A stretch of 64,000 bases of DNA from Hwangdonia lutea (GCF_032814565.1 NZ_CP136521.1:3382501-3446500); one strand, 5' to 3'; shown: positions 17,767-26,651, counted from the stretch's first letter. Numbers and translations: made by a program. The notes: a model not told the origin generated them from the sequence alone.

Positions 17767-18387
17767 ATGAATGGTCCAGACAAAAACATAAAATTCCCAC
17801 TTCAGAATTACGACAGGCTATGTTTCTTAAAAAACATAATTAAAAATCCAAATATCATTGTTGGAGACTATACCTACTATGATGATTTTGAAAATGTAAA
17901 GAACTTTGAGAAAAATGTAAAATACCTTTTTGACTTTGTTGGAGACAAATTAATAATTGGAAAATTCTGTATGATTGCTTCTGATGTGAAATTCATAATG
18001 AATGGCGCAAATCATTTAACAGATGCCTTGTCAACATATCCTTTTGCGATTTTCGGACAAGGTTGGGAAAGTGCCATGGATGGAAAAAGTTATCCAAAAA
18101 AAGGAGATATTACTATTGGTAATGATGTTTGGATTGGCTATAACGCTACTATTATGGCAGGAGTAACCATTGGAGATGGAGCAATTATTGCTACAAACGC
18201 AACAGTAACAAAAGATGTTGAGCCTTATACAATTGTTGGCGGCAATCCAGCGAAAGAAATCAGAAAACGTTTTGATAATAGAACCATAGAAAAGCTTTTA
18301 GAGCTTCAATGGTGGGATTGGGATATTGAAAAAATAACAGCAAATGTTGCAAATTTAACCACCAATAAAATAGAAAATTTACAATAA
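17767..18387 (+). CDS. Vat-like/CatB-like xenobiotic O-acetyltransferase
   Basis: Left-handed beta-helix acetyltransferase of the xenobiotic (Vat/CatB) group. Recognisable segments are NPNIIVGDYTYYDD, GDKLIIGKFCMIASDVKFIM, MNGANHLTDALSTYPF (carrying the active-site His in GANH), GNDVWIGYNATIMAGVTIGD and IVGGNPAKEIRKRF, followed by the WWDWDIE C-terminal signature. The overall pattern fits streptogramin A acetyltransferases better than simple maltose-type enzymes. The length (206 aa) is normal and the key motifs are present. Whether it acts on a drug is not shown; chromosomal Vat-like proteins often have unknown substrates. It stands alone with 179 and 119 bp gaps, so it probably has its own promoter. 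Confidence 0.8.
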   Translation: MNGPDKNIKFPLQNYDRLCFLKNIIKNPNIIVGDYTYYDDFENVKNFEKNVKYLFDFVGDKLIIGKFCMIASDVKFIMNGANHLTDALSTYPFAIFGQGWESAMDGKSYPKKGDITIGNDVWIGYNATIMAGVTIGDGAIIATNATVTKDVEPYTIVGGNPAKEIRKRFDNRTIEKLLELQWWDWDIEKITANVANLTTNKIENLQ

Positions 18388-18435
18388 CTGATTTCAATGA
18401 CCAATCTGTGGATAAAATCTTATCATAACATTAAT

Positions 18436-18466
18436 CGATATATGAAACAATTCCAGTAATATATCG
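18436..18466. promoter_or_regulatory. inverted repeat upstream of NmrA-like gene
   Basis: CGATATAT (18436-18443) and ATATATCG (18459-18466) form a perfect 8-bp inverted repeat separated by 15 bases, ending 40 bp before the start codon at 18507. There is no T-run, so an operator or mRNA leader hairpin is more likely than a terminator. The function is inferred only. Confidence 0.35.
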
Positions 18467-18506
18467 TCCTTTAATTTATATCAATCAATCAATCAAAAAA
18501 TTCAGT

Positions 18507-19226
18507 ATGACAGTTTTAGTAGTAGGAGCCAGTGGAGCCACAGGAAGAAAATTAGTTGAGCAACTTCTCGATCAAAACCATAAAGTAAAAGTTATTGTAA
18601 GGACACCAGGAAAATTGCCGGAATCATGGAAAACGAATGGTAACCTGCAAATTATTTCTGCTAGTGTATTGGCATTAAGCGATATGGAAATGACTGAAAT
18701 AGTCAAGGATTGTCACGCCGTTGCGTCTTGCCTTGGTCATAATTTAACTTTTAAAGGTATTTACGGGCAACCCCGAAAACTCGTAACGGATGCTACACGA
18801 CGCTTATGCGAAGCCATACAATCTAATGGGCTGCAAAGCCCAACAAAATTTGTGTTAATGAACACCACAGGAAATCAAAATCGCGATTTAAACGAGCCCA
18901 TTTCTTTGGCACAAAAATGCGTTATTGGTTTGCTTCGTTTGTTGTTACCACCTCATGTAGATAATGAAAAAGCTGCGGATTATTTAAGAACACAAATTGG
19001 TCAAAACGATAATTTTATTGAATGGGTTGCGGTTAGACCAGATGGCTTAATAAACGAAGAAGAAGTTAGCGATTATGAGATTCATCAATCACCAACACGA
19101 AGTGCTATTTTTAATGCTGGTAAAGTAAGTCGTATTAATGTAGCGCACTTTATGGCAGGTTTAATTACGGACGATAACCTATGGAACAAATGGAAAGGGC
19201 AGATGCCAGTCATCTACAGCAAATAA
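18507..19226 (+). CDS. NAD(P)H-binding (NmrA/SDR-like) protein
   Basis: The Rossmann motif GASGATGRKL stands at residues 7-16, followed by the QLLDQNHKVKVIVRT and ASCLGHN segments of the NAD(P)H-binding (PF13460) class. There is no clear YxxxK catalytic motif, so it may be a reductase of unknown substrate or a redox-responsive binding protein. It is cytoplasmic; 239 residues is typical. It carries the most regular ATCAATCAATCAATCAAAAAA leader in the window. It ends 73 bp before the convergent end of the leftward metal-dependent hydrolase gene, with no clear terminator between. Confidence 0.8.
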   Translation: MTVLVVGASGATGRKLVEQLLDQNHKVKVIVRTPGKLPESWKTNGNLQIISASVLALSDMEMTEIVKDCHAVASCLGHNLTFKGIYGQPRKLVTDATRRLCEAIQSNGLQSPTKFVLMNTTGNQNRDLNEPISLAQKCVIGLLRLLLPPHVDNEKAADYLRTQIGQNDNFIEWVAVRPDGLINEEEVSDYEIHQSPTRSAIFNAGKVSRINVAHFMAGLITDDNLWNKWKGQMPVIYSK

Positions 19227-19298
19227 TATTAAAGTTATTAAGCGAATTATTATTACAGATTTAAAAGCCGTACCAAAAGGATGACGCTTTATGTTCCC

Positions 19299-20297
19299 CT
19301 AATTCCCTTTTAAGCGCTCCCACAAATCGGCTAATAGTTTTTTTCCATCGCGTTTGTTTTTTTCTTGTTCTATAAACTGAACATTGCCAAATTCGTCTAC
19401 TCGAATTTCGTACCGAAACACAAAATCTTGGGCGTTTGGTGTCATGCTTAAAAGCCCAAACCGTAAGTCGTTATAAAATAATTTATCGTTTTTTTTGGTG
19501 ATGGTGTACCAGCCTTCAGAAACAGCAATCATTTGTTTAACCTTTTCATTCTCAATTAAGCTGCCCAGTAACTCATGGTTTTTTTTATACGTTTCAAAAG
19601 TAATGGGTTGTGTGTCAAAAAATGAATAATTACCTAATAAATAAGCGTATTTGGTGTTAATGTTCGCGCTCCATAAAATGGTATTAAGGGGCGATGGTCG
19701 GGTGTCTATTTGTTGATAGCTGATGCCTTGTGTTTGTAGCGCATCTTCAAATTTTGTATATGCTGCCCATTTTAAAACAAAGGTCAGTGCCAAATATGTG
19801 GTGCTGATAATTAAACCGATATTATTGTAATAACGCCTTTTTTTAGAGGTTTTTTTTTGGAACATCGTTAAAATTAAAAACACCAAAAAGGGGAGTGTGT
19901 AAAGTGGGTCGATTACAAAAATGGTTTTAAAAGCCAACCGCAAATCAAAAGGCCAAAACAATTGAGTGCCCCAAGTTGTGTGTGCATCTAAAATGGAATG
20001 GGTTAAAAATCCCCAGAAAAACAACCAAGTCCAGCCTTTAAAATTTTTATAGGTTTCATACCGTGAAACCATCCATCCAAAGAGCGGTGCAAAAAGTACG
20101 GCAAACACAACCGAGTGGGTAAACCCGCGGTGGATAGATAACGCCGTTACGGTATCGGTAAAATGCGATGCAAATATGTCTAAATCTGGAATAGTACCTG
20201 CAATGGCACCATATAAAATAGCTTTATTGCTAACTTTTTTCCCTAAGACGGCTTCGCCAACGGCAGCACCCAATACTATTTGTGTGAATGAATCCAT
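19299..20297 (-). CDS. YbcI/DUF457-type membrane-bound metal-dependent hydrolase
   Basis: Family of inner-membrane proteins annotated as LexA-binding or metal-dependent hydrolases (PF04307, YdjM/YbcI). The family pattern is clear: MDSFTQIVLGAAVGEAVLG, then AGTIPDLDIF and HRGFTHSVVFA with the conserved Asp/His residues, then HSILDAHTTWGTQLFWPF. About five membrane segments are seen in the first 190 residues, and a soluble C-terminal part of about 140 residues follows. The catalytic role remains unproven for the family. It is divergent from nrfH, sharing a 165-bp region that holds the Crp/Fnr-like palindrome. Confidence 0.85.
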   Translation of the reverse strand: MDSFTQIVLGAAVGEAVLGKKVSNKAILYGAIAGTIPDLDIFASHFTDTVTALSIHRGFTHSVVFAVLFAPLFGWMVSRYETYKNFKGWTWLFFWGFLTHSILDAHTTWGTQLFWPFDLRLAFKTIFVIDPLYTLPFLVFLILTMFQKKTSKKRRYYNNIGLIISTTYLALTFVLKWAAYTKFEDALQTQGISYQQIDTRPSPLNTILWSANINTKYAYLLGNYSFFDTQPITFETYKKNHELLGSLIENEKVKQMIAVSEGWYTITKKNDKLFYNDLRFGLLSMTPNAQDFVFRYEIRVDEFGNVQFIEQEKNKRDGKKLLADLWERLKGN

Positions 20298-20363
20298 GTA
20301 GTTCGCAAAAATAGGTTTTAAAGTTAATTAGTGTATGTTTTTTTTACTAGCTTTTTTGCTCTG

Positions 20364-20379
20364 CATGACAATTATCATG
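20364..20379. promoter_or_regulatory. Crp/Fnr-family-like palindrome upstream of nrfHA
   Basis: CATGACAATTATCATG is a perfect 5-bp-arm palindrome with a 6-base spacer (CATGA-N6-TCATG), the geometry of Crp/Fnr-family operators. Its centre lies about 75 bp upstream of the predicted nrfH transcription start. It could also act on the divergent gene at 20297. The regulator is inferred from symmetry and context only. Confidence 0.45.
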
Positions 20380-20410
20380 TTTTTTAATGGAAAAAAATAA
20401 CAATTTTGTT

Positions 20411-20440
20411 TTGTTGATTTTTTATTTAAGATTATCTTTA
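20411..20440 (+). promoter_or_regulatory. predicted Bacteroidota sigma promoter of nrfHA
   Basis: TTG (20411-20413), 19 bases, then TATCTTTA (20433-20440), seven of eight matches to TAnnTTTG. The spacing equals that of the SRP RNA and rpmB promoters in this window. The start codon of nrfH follows 22 bp later. Confidence 0.55.
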
Positions 20441-20462
20441 AGAATGCAATAAACCCGTACGA

Positions 20463-21062
20463 TTGAGCCTAAATAAAAAAATACTACCACCAAAAACATC
20501 CAGATGGCGAACCACTGCCGTTTTCTTTATTGCCGTAATTATTGGTTTGGGTTTGTTTATGGCCCGCGAATCCAAGATATATTCTTATATGTCCGATAGC
20601 CCGCAAGCCTGTGTTAATTGCCATGTAATGACACCCGTTTATAATAGTTGGATGCATAGTTCGCACCGCGAATGGGCCAATTGCAACGATTGCCACGTAC
20701 CGCACGATAATGTATTCAATAAGTATTATTTTAAAGCAAAAGATGGGTTATACCATGCCTCGGTTTTTACAGCTCGAGCGGAGCCTGATGTTATTAAAAC
20801 AAAAGAAGCCTCGCAAGAAGTGGTGCAAAACAACTGTATACGTTGCCATGTCCAACAAGTTACCCAAGTAAAATATGATGGATGGATTGAGGGACACAAA
20901 GAAAACAGAACCGGACGCCAATGTTGGAGCTGCCATAAAAATGTACCACACGGCACTGTACGTGGATTAACCACCATAAAATATAATATAGCGCCAATAC
21001 CAACAGACCCGGAAGGACTCGTTATTCCGGCTTGGATGGATAAACAAATTAGAGACGATTAA
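20463..21062 (+). CDS. nrfH: cytochrome c nitrite reductase small subunit NrfH
   Basis: Membrane-anchored tetrahaem cytochrome that passes electrons from the menaquinol pool to NrfA. One N-terminal membrane segment (about residues 17-33) precedes four CxxCH haem sites: CVNCH (50-54), CNDCH (74-78), CIRCH (125-129) and CWSCH (154-158). The length of 199 residues fits the NrfH/NapC family. The frame opens after a stop at 20439-20441 and contains no ATG before the membrane segment, so TTG at 20463 is the only sensible start. nrfA follows after 11 bp. The upstream Crp/Fnr-like palindrome suggests anaerobic or nitrite-linked control. Confidence 0.93.
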   Translation: MSLNKKILPPKTSRWRTTAVFFIAVIIGLGLFMARESKIYSYMSDSPQACVNCHVMTPVYNSWMHSSHREWANCNDCHVPHDNVFNKYYFKAKDGLYHASVFTARAEPDVIKTKEASQEVVQNNCIRCHVQQVTQVKYDGWIEGHKENRTGRQCWSCHKNVPHGTVRGLTTIKYNIAPIPTDPEGLVIPAWMDKQIRDD

Positions 21063-21073
21063 AATTATTTCAA

Positions 21074-22573
21074 ATGAAAAACAAAGTATTATTTATCGTA
21101 ACCATTATTGTAGTTTTTCTACTTGGGCTATTGGCCTCTAGTATTGTAAACAGAAAATCTGAAGCCAAATATAAATATGTTCCGCAAGTTAATATTGCCG
21201 AAAACGAACCGAGAAACGAGGTTTGGGGCGAAAACTTTCCTTTAGAGTATCAATCTTCTTTACAAACGCTCGACACCTCATTTGCTTCTATGCAAGGTGG
21301 CTCCGCTACGCGCGATGTGCTTGAAGAAGATCCGCGTTTGGTGATTTTGTTTGCCGGTTACGGTTTTTCTAAAGATTACAACCAAGGTAGAGGACATGCC
21401 TATGCTATTGAAGATGTTCATAATACATTAAGAACAGGAGCGCCAACATCAAAAGAAGATGGCCCTATGCCCGCTACGTGTTGGACCTGTAAAGGGCCCG
21501 ATGTACCGCGGTTAATGAACGAAAAAGGCATCGCCGAGTTTTACGGTGGCACTTGGGCTGAAACCGTATCTGAAGTTGTAAACCCTATAGGATGTGCCGA
21601 TTGCCACGACCCTAAATCCATGAAACTTCGCATCTCTAGACCGGCTTTGGTCGAGGCGTTTGATGCCATGGGTAAAGATATAAACCAAGCTACGCACAAC
21701 GAAATGCGGTCTCTGGTTTGCGCCCAATGCCATGTGGAGTATTATTTTGATAAAAAACTTCCAGGGAAAGAAGGCGTACCCTATTTAAAGTTTCCTTGGA
21801 AAAATGGCATGACGGTAGAAAATATGGAAGACTATTACGATAATTTGGAGTTTTCAGATTGGACGCACAAATTAAGTAAAGCACCCATGTTAAAAGCGCA
21901 ACACCCAGGCTACGAAACATTTAAAACCGGCGTACATGCCGATCGTGGCGTATCTTGTGCCGATTGCCACATGCCTTATAAAAGCGAAGGCGGACAAAAA
22001 TTTACCGACCACCATATCCAGTCGCCGTTAAACAATACCTCAAATGCCTGTCAGGTTTGCCATCGGGAAGAGTCCAGCAAATTGATAGCAAACGTTTATG
22101 AAAGACAGCGCAAAGCCACTGAAAATCGCCTTAAATTAGAAGACCTTTTAGTTAAAGCCCATTTAGAAGCCAAAAAATGTTGGGACCTTGGCGCAACAGA
22201 AGAACAAATGAAGCCCATTTTGACAGATATTCGTCACGGCCAATGGCGATGGGATTACTCTGCAGCAGCTCACGGTGCTTCGTTTCATGCTCCGGTTGAA
22301 ACAGCAAGGGTTATTGGAAGCGGTTTAGTAATTGCTCAAGAAGCACGCGTTAAGTTGGCGCGTTTGTTGGCAGATTTAGGACACAATAAACCAATAGAAA
22401 TGCCAGATATTTCAACAAAAGAAAAGGCTCAAAAGTATATTGGATTGGATGTTGAAAAATTACAAGCTGATAAAGAAGAGTTTAAAAGAACACTTTTACC
22501 AAAATGGCTTGACGAAGCCAAAGCGCGCGAAGCTAAAATGCCAATAAACGCAGTGTCTTCAACCAAAAAATAA
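21074..22573 (+). CDS. nrfA: ammonia-forming cytochrome c nitrite reductase NrfA
   Basis: Pentahaem periplasmic enzyme reducing nitrite to ammonium (EC 1.7.2.2). The active-site haem motif is the hallmark CxxCK (CWTCK, residues 136-140), followed by four CxxCH sites: CADCH (174-178), CAQCH (216-220), CADCH (295-299) and CQVCH (326-330). An N-terminal hydrophobic segment (about 5-25) acts as signal or anchor. The length of 499 residues is normal. It lies 11 bp after nrfH and forms the NrfHA complex with it. A perfect hairpin starts 17 bases after its stop, and the cytochrome maturation gene comes next. Confidence 0.96.
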   Translation: MKNKVLFIVTIIVVFLLGLLASSIVNRKSEAKYKYVPQVNIAENEPRNEVWGENFPLEYQSSLQTLDTSFASMQGGSATRDVLEEDPRLVILFAGYGFSKDYNQGRGHAYAIEDVHNTLRTGAPTSKEDGPMPATCWTCKGPDVPRLMNEKGIAEFYGGTWAETVSEVVNPIGCADCHDPKSMKLRISRPALVEAFDAMGKDINQATHNEMRSLVCAQCHVEYYFDKKLPGKEGVPYLKFPWKNGMTVENMEDYYDNLEFSDWTHKLSKAPMLKAQHPGYETFKTGVHADRGVSCADCHMPYKSEGGQKFTDHHIQSPLNNTSNACQVCHREESSKLIANVYERQRKATENRLKLEDLLVKAHLEAKKCWDLGATEEQMKPILTDIRHGQWRWDYSAAAHGASFHAPVETARVIGSGLVIAQEARVKLARLLADLGHNKPIEMPDISTKEKAQKYIGLDVEKLQADKEEFKRTLLPKWLDEAKAREAKMPINAVSSTKK

Positions 22574-22590
22574 CTTCATAAAAACAATAA

Positions 22591-22632
22591 TATAAAGATA
22601 CCTTATTAATTGTGTGGTAAGGTATCTTTATA
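22591..22632 (+). terminator. perfect 15-bp hairpin between nrfA and ccsBA
   Basis: TATAAAGATACCTTA (22591-22605) and TAAGGTATCTTTATA (22618-22632) are exact reverse complements around a 12-base loop. No T-run follows on the plus strand beyond the arm itself, so it may be a partial terminator or a 3'-end stabiliser separating nrfHA from ccsBA expression. It ends 29 bp before the ccsBA start. Confidence 0.65.
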
Positions 22633-22661
22633 ATTCACTACCCAACCTCATTTATTATATA

Positions 22662-25600
22662 ATGAATAGATTATTACGCTTATTTTCTTCGCCAGTTTTA
22701 GCAACCGTTTTGCTTTTGGTATTTGCCATAGCCATGGCCATTGCAACTTTTATTGAAAACGATTTTGGTACGGCAACAGCATGGAAACTTATTTACGATG
22801 CTTGGTGGTTCGAACTTGTTATGTTGGGTTTATGTGTTTGTTTTATTATGAACATCAATAAATACAAGCTTTGGCGCATAGAGAAATGGGCGTTGTTAAC
22901 TTTCCACCTCTCCTTTATAATTGTTTTAATAGGTGCCGGTATTACACGTTACACTTCTTATGATGGTGTTATGCGTATTCGCGAAGGCGCTTCGTCCAAC
23001 ATAATAATATCCAGAAGCAATTATCTTCATGTTCATATTTCAGATAATCATACCACAAAAACACTTCGGAAAAAACTAAGTTTTTCACCATTGAGCAATA
23101 ACGATTTTAAGGTTAATGCCGATTTTAACGGAACGCCAATTACGGTATCATACAATAACTTTGTTGCCGATGCCATTCCGCAGATAAAGGACGATGCCGA
23201 AAACGGGAGGCCGATGCTTTTAATGGTGGTTTCGACAGGAAATGGCCGAGAAACTATTTTTTTGGAAAAAGGCGAAGTTGAAGCTGTTGGCGCACATCAG
23301 CACAAAATTGGCTTTGATGTGGTCGCACCCGATGTGATAAACATAACCGAAAACAACGGTACATTTAATATAAAATCGCCCAGAAACTTAGGAACCTTTG
23401 TTATGGCAACTGAAACAGCGGGAACCATTCAAAAAGACAGCTTGTACAGTATGCAATTACGTACACTGTATCGAGATGGCGATGCCTCGTTCGTGCCTAT
23501 GTCATATCACCCAAAAGGTGAAATTGTGTTGATTAGCGATTCTGAAAAACCCAAAGATAACAGTGCCCAAAAAGATGATGCATTGGTGGTGAATGTTCAG
23601 GTTAACGAAACCGTTAAAGAGGCTACGTTGCTATATCGTGAAGGGTTCTTACCAACAAACCACGATGTTGATTTTGATGATTTAAACGTTAGTTTATCAT
23701 ACGGTTCGGAAGCTATTAAAACACCGTTTTCAATTCAGTTAGACGATTTTCAGTTGGAAAGATACCCTGGTTCTACAAGTCCGTCGGCCTACGCCAGCGA
23801 AGTGCAGGTAATTGACAACAACACTAAAACACCCCACCGTATATTTATGAATAATGTGTTGGACTACAGGGGATATCGCTTTTTTCAAGCCAGTTATGAT
23901 ACCGATGAGTTAGGCACCGTGTTATCGGTAAACCATGATGCATTGGGTACAAATGTTACTTATTTAGGGTACTTTTTAATGATGATAGGCATGTTTTTTA
24001 CCCTTTTCGGAAAATCCTCGCGTTTCAGATTAGTTAATAAAAAGCTTAAAAAATTAAAACTAAAAACAGCTACTGTGCTTTTGCTGTTGTTTGGTGTTGG
24101 CCATGTTTCCTTTTCACAATCTAATGCTTCATCCGAAAAAGCAAAACCAACCATAAACATTCAAACTATTAAACAGTTAGGGATAGATGCACAACACGCA
24201 GATATGTTTGGCAGACTTATGGTTCAAGATTTAGATGGCCGAATAAAACCTATGAACACCTTGGCGTCGGAATTTTTAAGAAAACTATCGCGCAAACCAT
24301 ATTTTATATTTTCTGAGCAAGGGGAAAGTGTTCGATATTCAGCCAATCAAGCTTTTCTGGCTATGCAATCGGCATCAAATATTTGGCAATTTGTTCCACT
24401 TATTAAAGTTGATGCAAAAAAAGGAGGCGTGCTTTTTTCAGATTTAGAAATTAGTGAAGATGATTTAGTAGCCTTTACTGACTTATTGGACGATAAAGGC
24501 AAATATATCTTATCTGATGCTGTTGAAACTGCCAATATCAAAAAACCAGCAGAACGAAACGAATTTGATAAAGAAGTCTTAAAGGTTGATGAACGCTTCA
24601 ATATTTTGTTCAATGTATTTTCTGGTAATTATTTAAAAATCTTCCCAAACAGCAACGATGCGAATAATACATGGCAGAGTCAAACGCATCATTTTCAGGA
24701 TTTTCCAAGAGAAGATGCTCAATTTGCCCAACATATTATTCCTCAATACTTTAAAGATGTCAACGAAAAAAAATGGGTAGATGCCAGTGAGAAATTGGAA
24801 TATATTAAAACCTTCCAGGATGTATTGGGAGAAGAAATAATTCCAAATCGTAAAAGGGTAGAAGCCGAACTATGGTACAATCAACTCAATCTTAATTTTT
24901 GGCTATTTCAAGCCTATTTTGTTTTAGGGGGGCTATTATTGCTAATAGCTATTTCTAAAATATTTACAAAGAATAAAATATTGGAAATTTTTTGGAATGG
25001 CCTTGTAATCATAACACTTATCAGTTTTATTATGTTTACGGGCAACATTATTTTAAGATGGTACGTGGCGCAACACGCCCCTTGGAGTAATGGTTATGAA
25101 ATGTTGGTTTTTGTGGCTTGGGTGCTTTTACTTTGTGGATTGTTAACCTTTAGGAAATCAGATTTTTCGCTACCGCTTTCCACTTTGTTTTCTGGTGCTT
25201 TGTTGTTTGTTAGCTATTTGGATTGGCTAAGTCCGGAAATAACCAACTTAATGCCTGTGTTAAAATCGGTGTGGCTAAAAGTTCATGTGGCCACAATTGT
25301 AAGTAGTTATGCACCATTGGCACTTTCGGCAATATTAGGGTTTATGGCACTTTTACTCATGATTTTTAAAACTAAAAAATCTGAAAAAGAAATAGACATT
25401 CGTATAAAAGAACTCACTTATATTAATGAAATATCAATGACGATCGGGTTATTCGTGCTAGCAGTGGGTACGTTTTTAGGCGGAATTTGGGCCAACGAAT
25501 CTTGGGGACGATATTGGGCGTGGGACCCCAAAGAGACTTGGGCTTTAATTAGTATTATAGTATATGCTATTGTTTTGCACCTGCGATTGATACCGAACTT

Positions 25601-25814
25601 AAAAAGCAATTATGTGCTCAATACGGCCAGCGTTTTTGCCTTTGGTTCTATAATAATGACTTCTTTTGGCGTAAACTATTATCTATCCGGATTACACAGT
25701 TATGCCGCTGGCGACCCCTTACCAATTCCAAAATTTATTTATGTTTTAACGGCTTTGGTTATTATTGTGGCTATGCTTGCCTATTATAGAAAAAAATCTT
25801 TCCAAAAAAAATAG
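22662..25814 (+). CDS. ccsBA: fused System II cytochrome c biogenesis protein (ResB-CcsA)
   Basis: Haem exporter/apocytochrome c ligase of System II, here as one 1050-residue chain. The N-terminal half is ResB/CcsB-like, with membrane segments at about 10-30, 45-60 and 75-95 and a large periplasmic region. The C-terminal half is CcsA with many membrane helices and the tryptophan-rich haem motif WGRYWAWDPKETW. The ATG at 22662 is preferred over an in-frame GTG at 22614, which lies in the hairpin loop. It attaches haem to c-type cytochromes; its position after nrfHA indicates service to NrfHA, including the lysine-ligated CxxCK site (NrfI-like). No separate CxxCK-specific lyase is seen. Confidence 0.92.
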   Translation: MNRLLRLFSSPVLATVLLLVFAIAMAIATFIENDFGTATAWKLIYDAWWFELVMLGLCVCFIMNINKYKLWRIEKWALLTFHLSFIIVLIGAGITRYTSYDGVMRIREGASSNIIISRSNYLHVHISDNHTTKTLRKKLSFSPLSNNDFKVNADFNGTPITVSYNNFVADAIPQIKDDAENGRPMLLMVVSTGNGRETIFLEKGEVEAVGAHQHKIGFDVVAPDVINITENNGTFNIKSPRNLGTFVMATETAGTIQKDSLYSMQLRTLYRDGDASFVPMSYHPKGEIVLISDSEKPKDNSAQKDDALVVNVQVNETVKEATLLYREGFLPTNHDVDFDDLNVSLSYGSEAIKTPFSIQLDDFQLERYPGSTSPSAYASEVQVIDNNTKTPHRIFMNNVLDYRGYRFFQASYDTDELGTVLSVNHDALGTNVTYLGYFLMMIGMFFTLFGKSSRFRLVNKKLKKLKLKTATVLLLLFGVGHVSFSQSNASSEKAKPTINIQTIKQLGIDAQHADMFGRLMVQDLDGRIKPMNTLASEFLRKLSRKPYFIFSEQGESVRYSANQAFLAMQSASNIWQFVPLIKVDAKKGGVLFSDLEISEDDLVAFTDLLDDKGKYILSDAVETANIKKPAERNEFDKEVLKVDERFNILFNVFSGNYLKIFPNSNDANNTWQSQTHHFQDFPREDAQFAQHIIPQYFKDVNEKKWVDASEKLEYIKTFQDVLGEEIIPNRKRVEAELWYNQLNLNFWLFQAYFVLGGLLLLIAISKIFTKNKILEIFWNGLVIITLISFIMFTGNIILRWYVAQHAPWSNGYEMLVFVAWVLLLCGLLTFRKSDFSLPLSTLFSGALLFVSYLDWLSPEITNLMPVLKSVWLKVHVATIVSSYAPLALSAILGFMALLLMIFKTKKSEKEIDIRIKELTYINEISMTIGLFVLAVGTFLGGIWANESWGRYWAWDPKETWALISIIVYAIVLHLRLIPNLKSNYVLNTASVFAFGSIIMTSFGVNYYLSGLHSYAAGDPLPIPKFIYVLTALVIIVAMLAYYRKKSFQKK

Positions 25815-25946
25815 TTTAAATAAAGGTTAGCTCAGTATCAGTTTTGCTTTCAAGCAATTACCAAAGATTAACTAATTTTTCGAGCTGGTTTAAATCATAT
25901 AATATCTTAAGAATAAAAAAATATTATTAAAAAATCGATAAAATGC

Positions 25947-25976
25947 TTGTTTTTTACGATTAATTACATAAATTTG
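25947..25976 (+). promoter_or_regulatory. predicted Bacteroidota promoter
   Basis: TTG (25947-25949), 19 bases, then TAAATTTG (25969-25976), a full match to TAnnTTTG. It lies 25 bp upstream of the start at 26002. An ACCCCTAAAT sequence follows in the short leader. Confidence 0.65.
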
Positions 25977-26001
25977 TGGTTTAAACCCCTAAATCTTCGA
26001 C

Positions 26002-26448
26002 ATGAAAATAAGAATTATTTTAATAAGCTTTAGCTTTTTTCTCGTTACAGGCCTTGGTTTTGCTCAGAAAAATAAGGCTCCAAAAAGCATTATAAGCGAT
26101 AAGGTTTCTATAAAAAAGTATCATACTAAAGAAGATCTTGACCGCATGCAAAAAGGACAATTGCTGGACTTATACGTCGAGCGTATTGAGAGTCTTGTTA
26201 AATTGTTACCTTATATTGCATTTGCGACGAAGCCAGGAGTAACCATGACTACTTTAGGTATTCCAAACGATAAAGACAACCGATCGGCATTGGACGATCA
26301 ATTTGAAGCCACGAAAAGCTTTTTAGAAACAAATGGAGAATTTCAGAGGCGTATTTTGCCTTATTCGGATACAACAAACTTAGTTGCCGCTATTTTGTTT
26401 TATGAAGAAACCATGAAATCCTTACATGAATATAGTGAGTTTCATTAA
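26002..26448 (+). CDS. small secreted protein of unknown function
   Basis: The 148-residue product has a clear signal peptide (MKIRIILISFSFFLVTGLGFAQ). The mature domain is mostly helical: KYHTKEDLDRMQKGQLLDLY, ERIESLVKLLPYIAFA, then a second helical pair ending FYEETMKSLHEYSEFH. No cysteine pair or catalytic motif is visible, and I know no named family. It has its own promoter and a probable weak terminator, so it is monocistronic. It is likely periplasmic. Confidence 0.6.
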   Translation: MKIRIILISFSFFLVTGLGFAQKNKAPKSIISDKVSIKKYHTKEDLDRMQKGQLLDLYVERIESLVKLLPYIAFATKPGVTMTTLGIPNDKDNRSALDDQFEATKSFLETNGEFQRRILPYSDTTNLVAAILFYEETMKSLHEYSEFH

Positions 26449-26480
26449 CAACTAATATCAAAGGTTGTTAGTTGGTTTTT
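26449..26480 (+). terminator. weak terminator hairpin
   Basis: CAACTAA (26449-26455) pairs with TTAGTTG (26468-26474) around a 12-base loop and is followed by GTTTTT. The stem is only 7 bp and AT-rich. It begins immediately after the stop codon of the small secreted protein gene. Confidence 0.4.
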
Positions 26481-26593
26481 AAATTTATTTTAAAATTTAG
26501 GAATAAAAGAATAGGAGTAAACCATATTTTTTTATTCCTTTTTTTATGCAAAAAAGCTAAATTTATATAATATTTTGAATCCAATAAATGTGC

Positions 26594-26651
26594 ATTTCAT
26601 CGATAAAACAATAAATAAAATATATTATTTTGTGTATTTTATCGTGAAAAT
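26594..26651. promoter_or_regulatory. imperfect inverted repeat overlapping a promoter
   Basis: ATTTCATCGATAAAA (26594-26608) and TTTTATCGTGAAAAT (26637-26651) match at 12 of 15 positions as an inverted repeat with a 28-base centre. The right arm touches the TTG of the following promoter, as a repressor operator would. Inference only. Confidence 0.3.
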
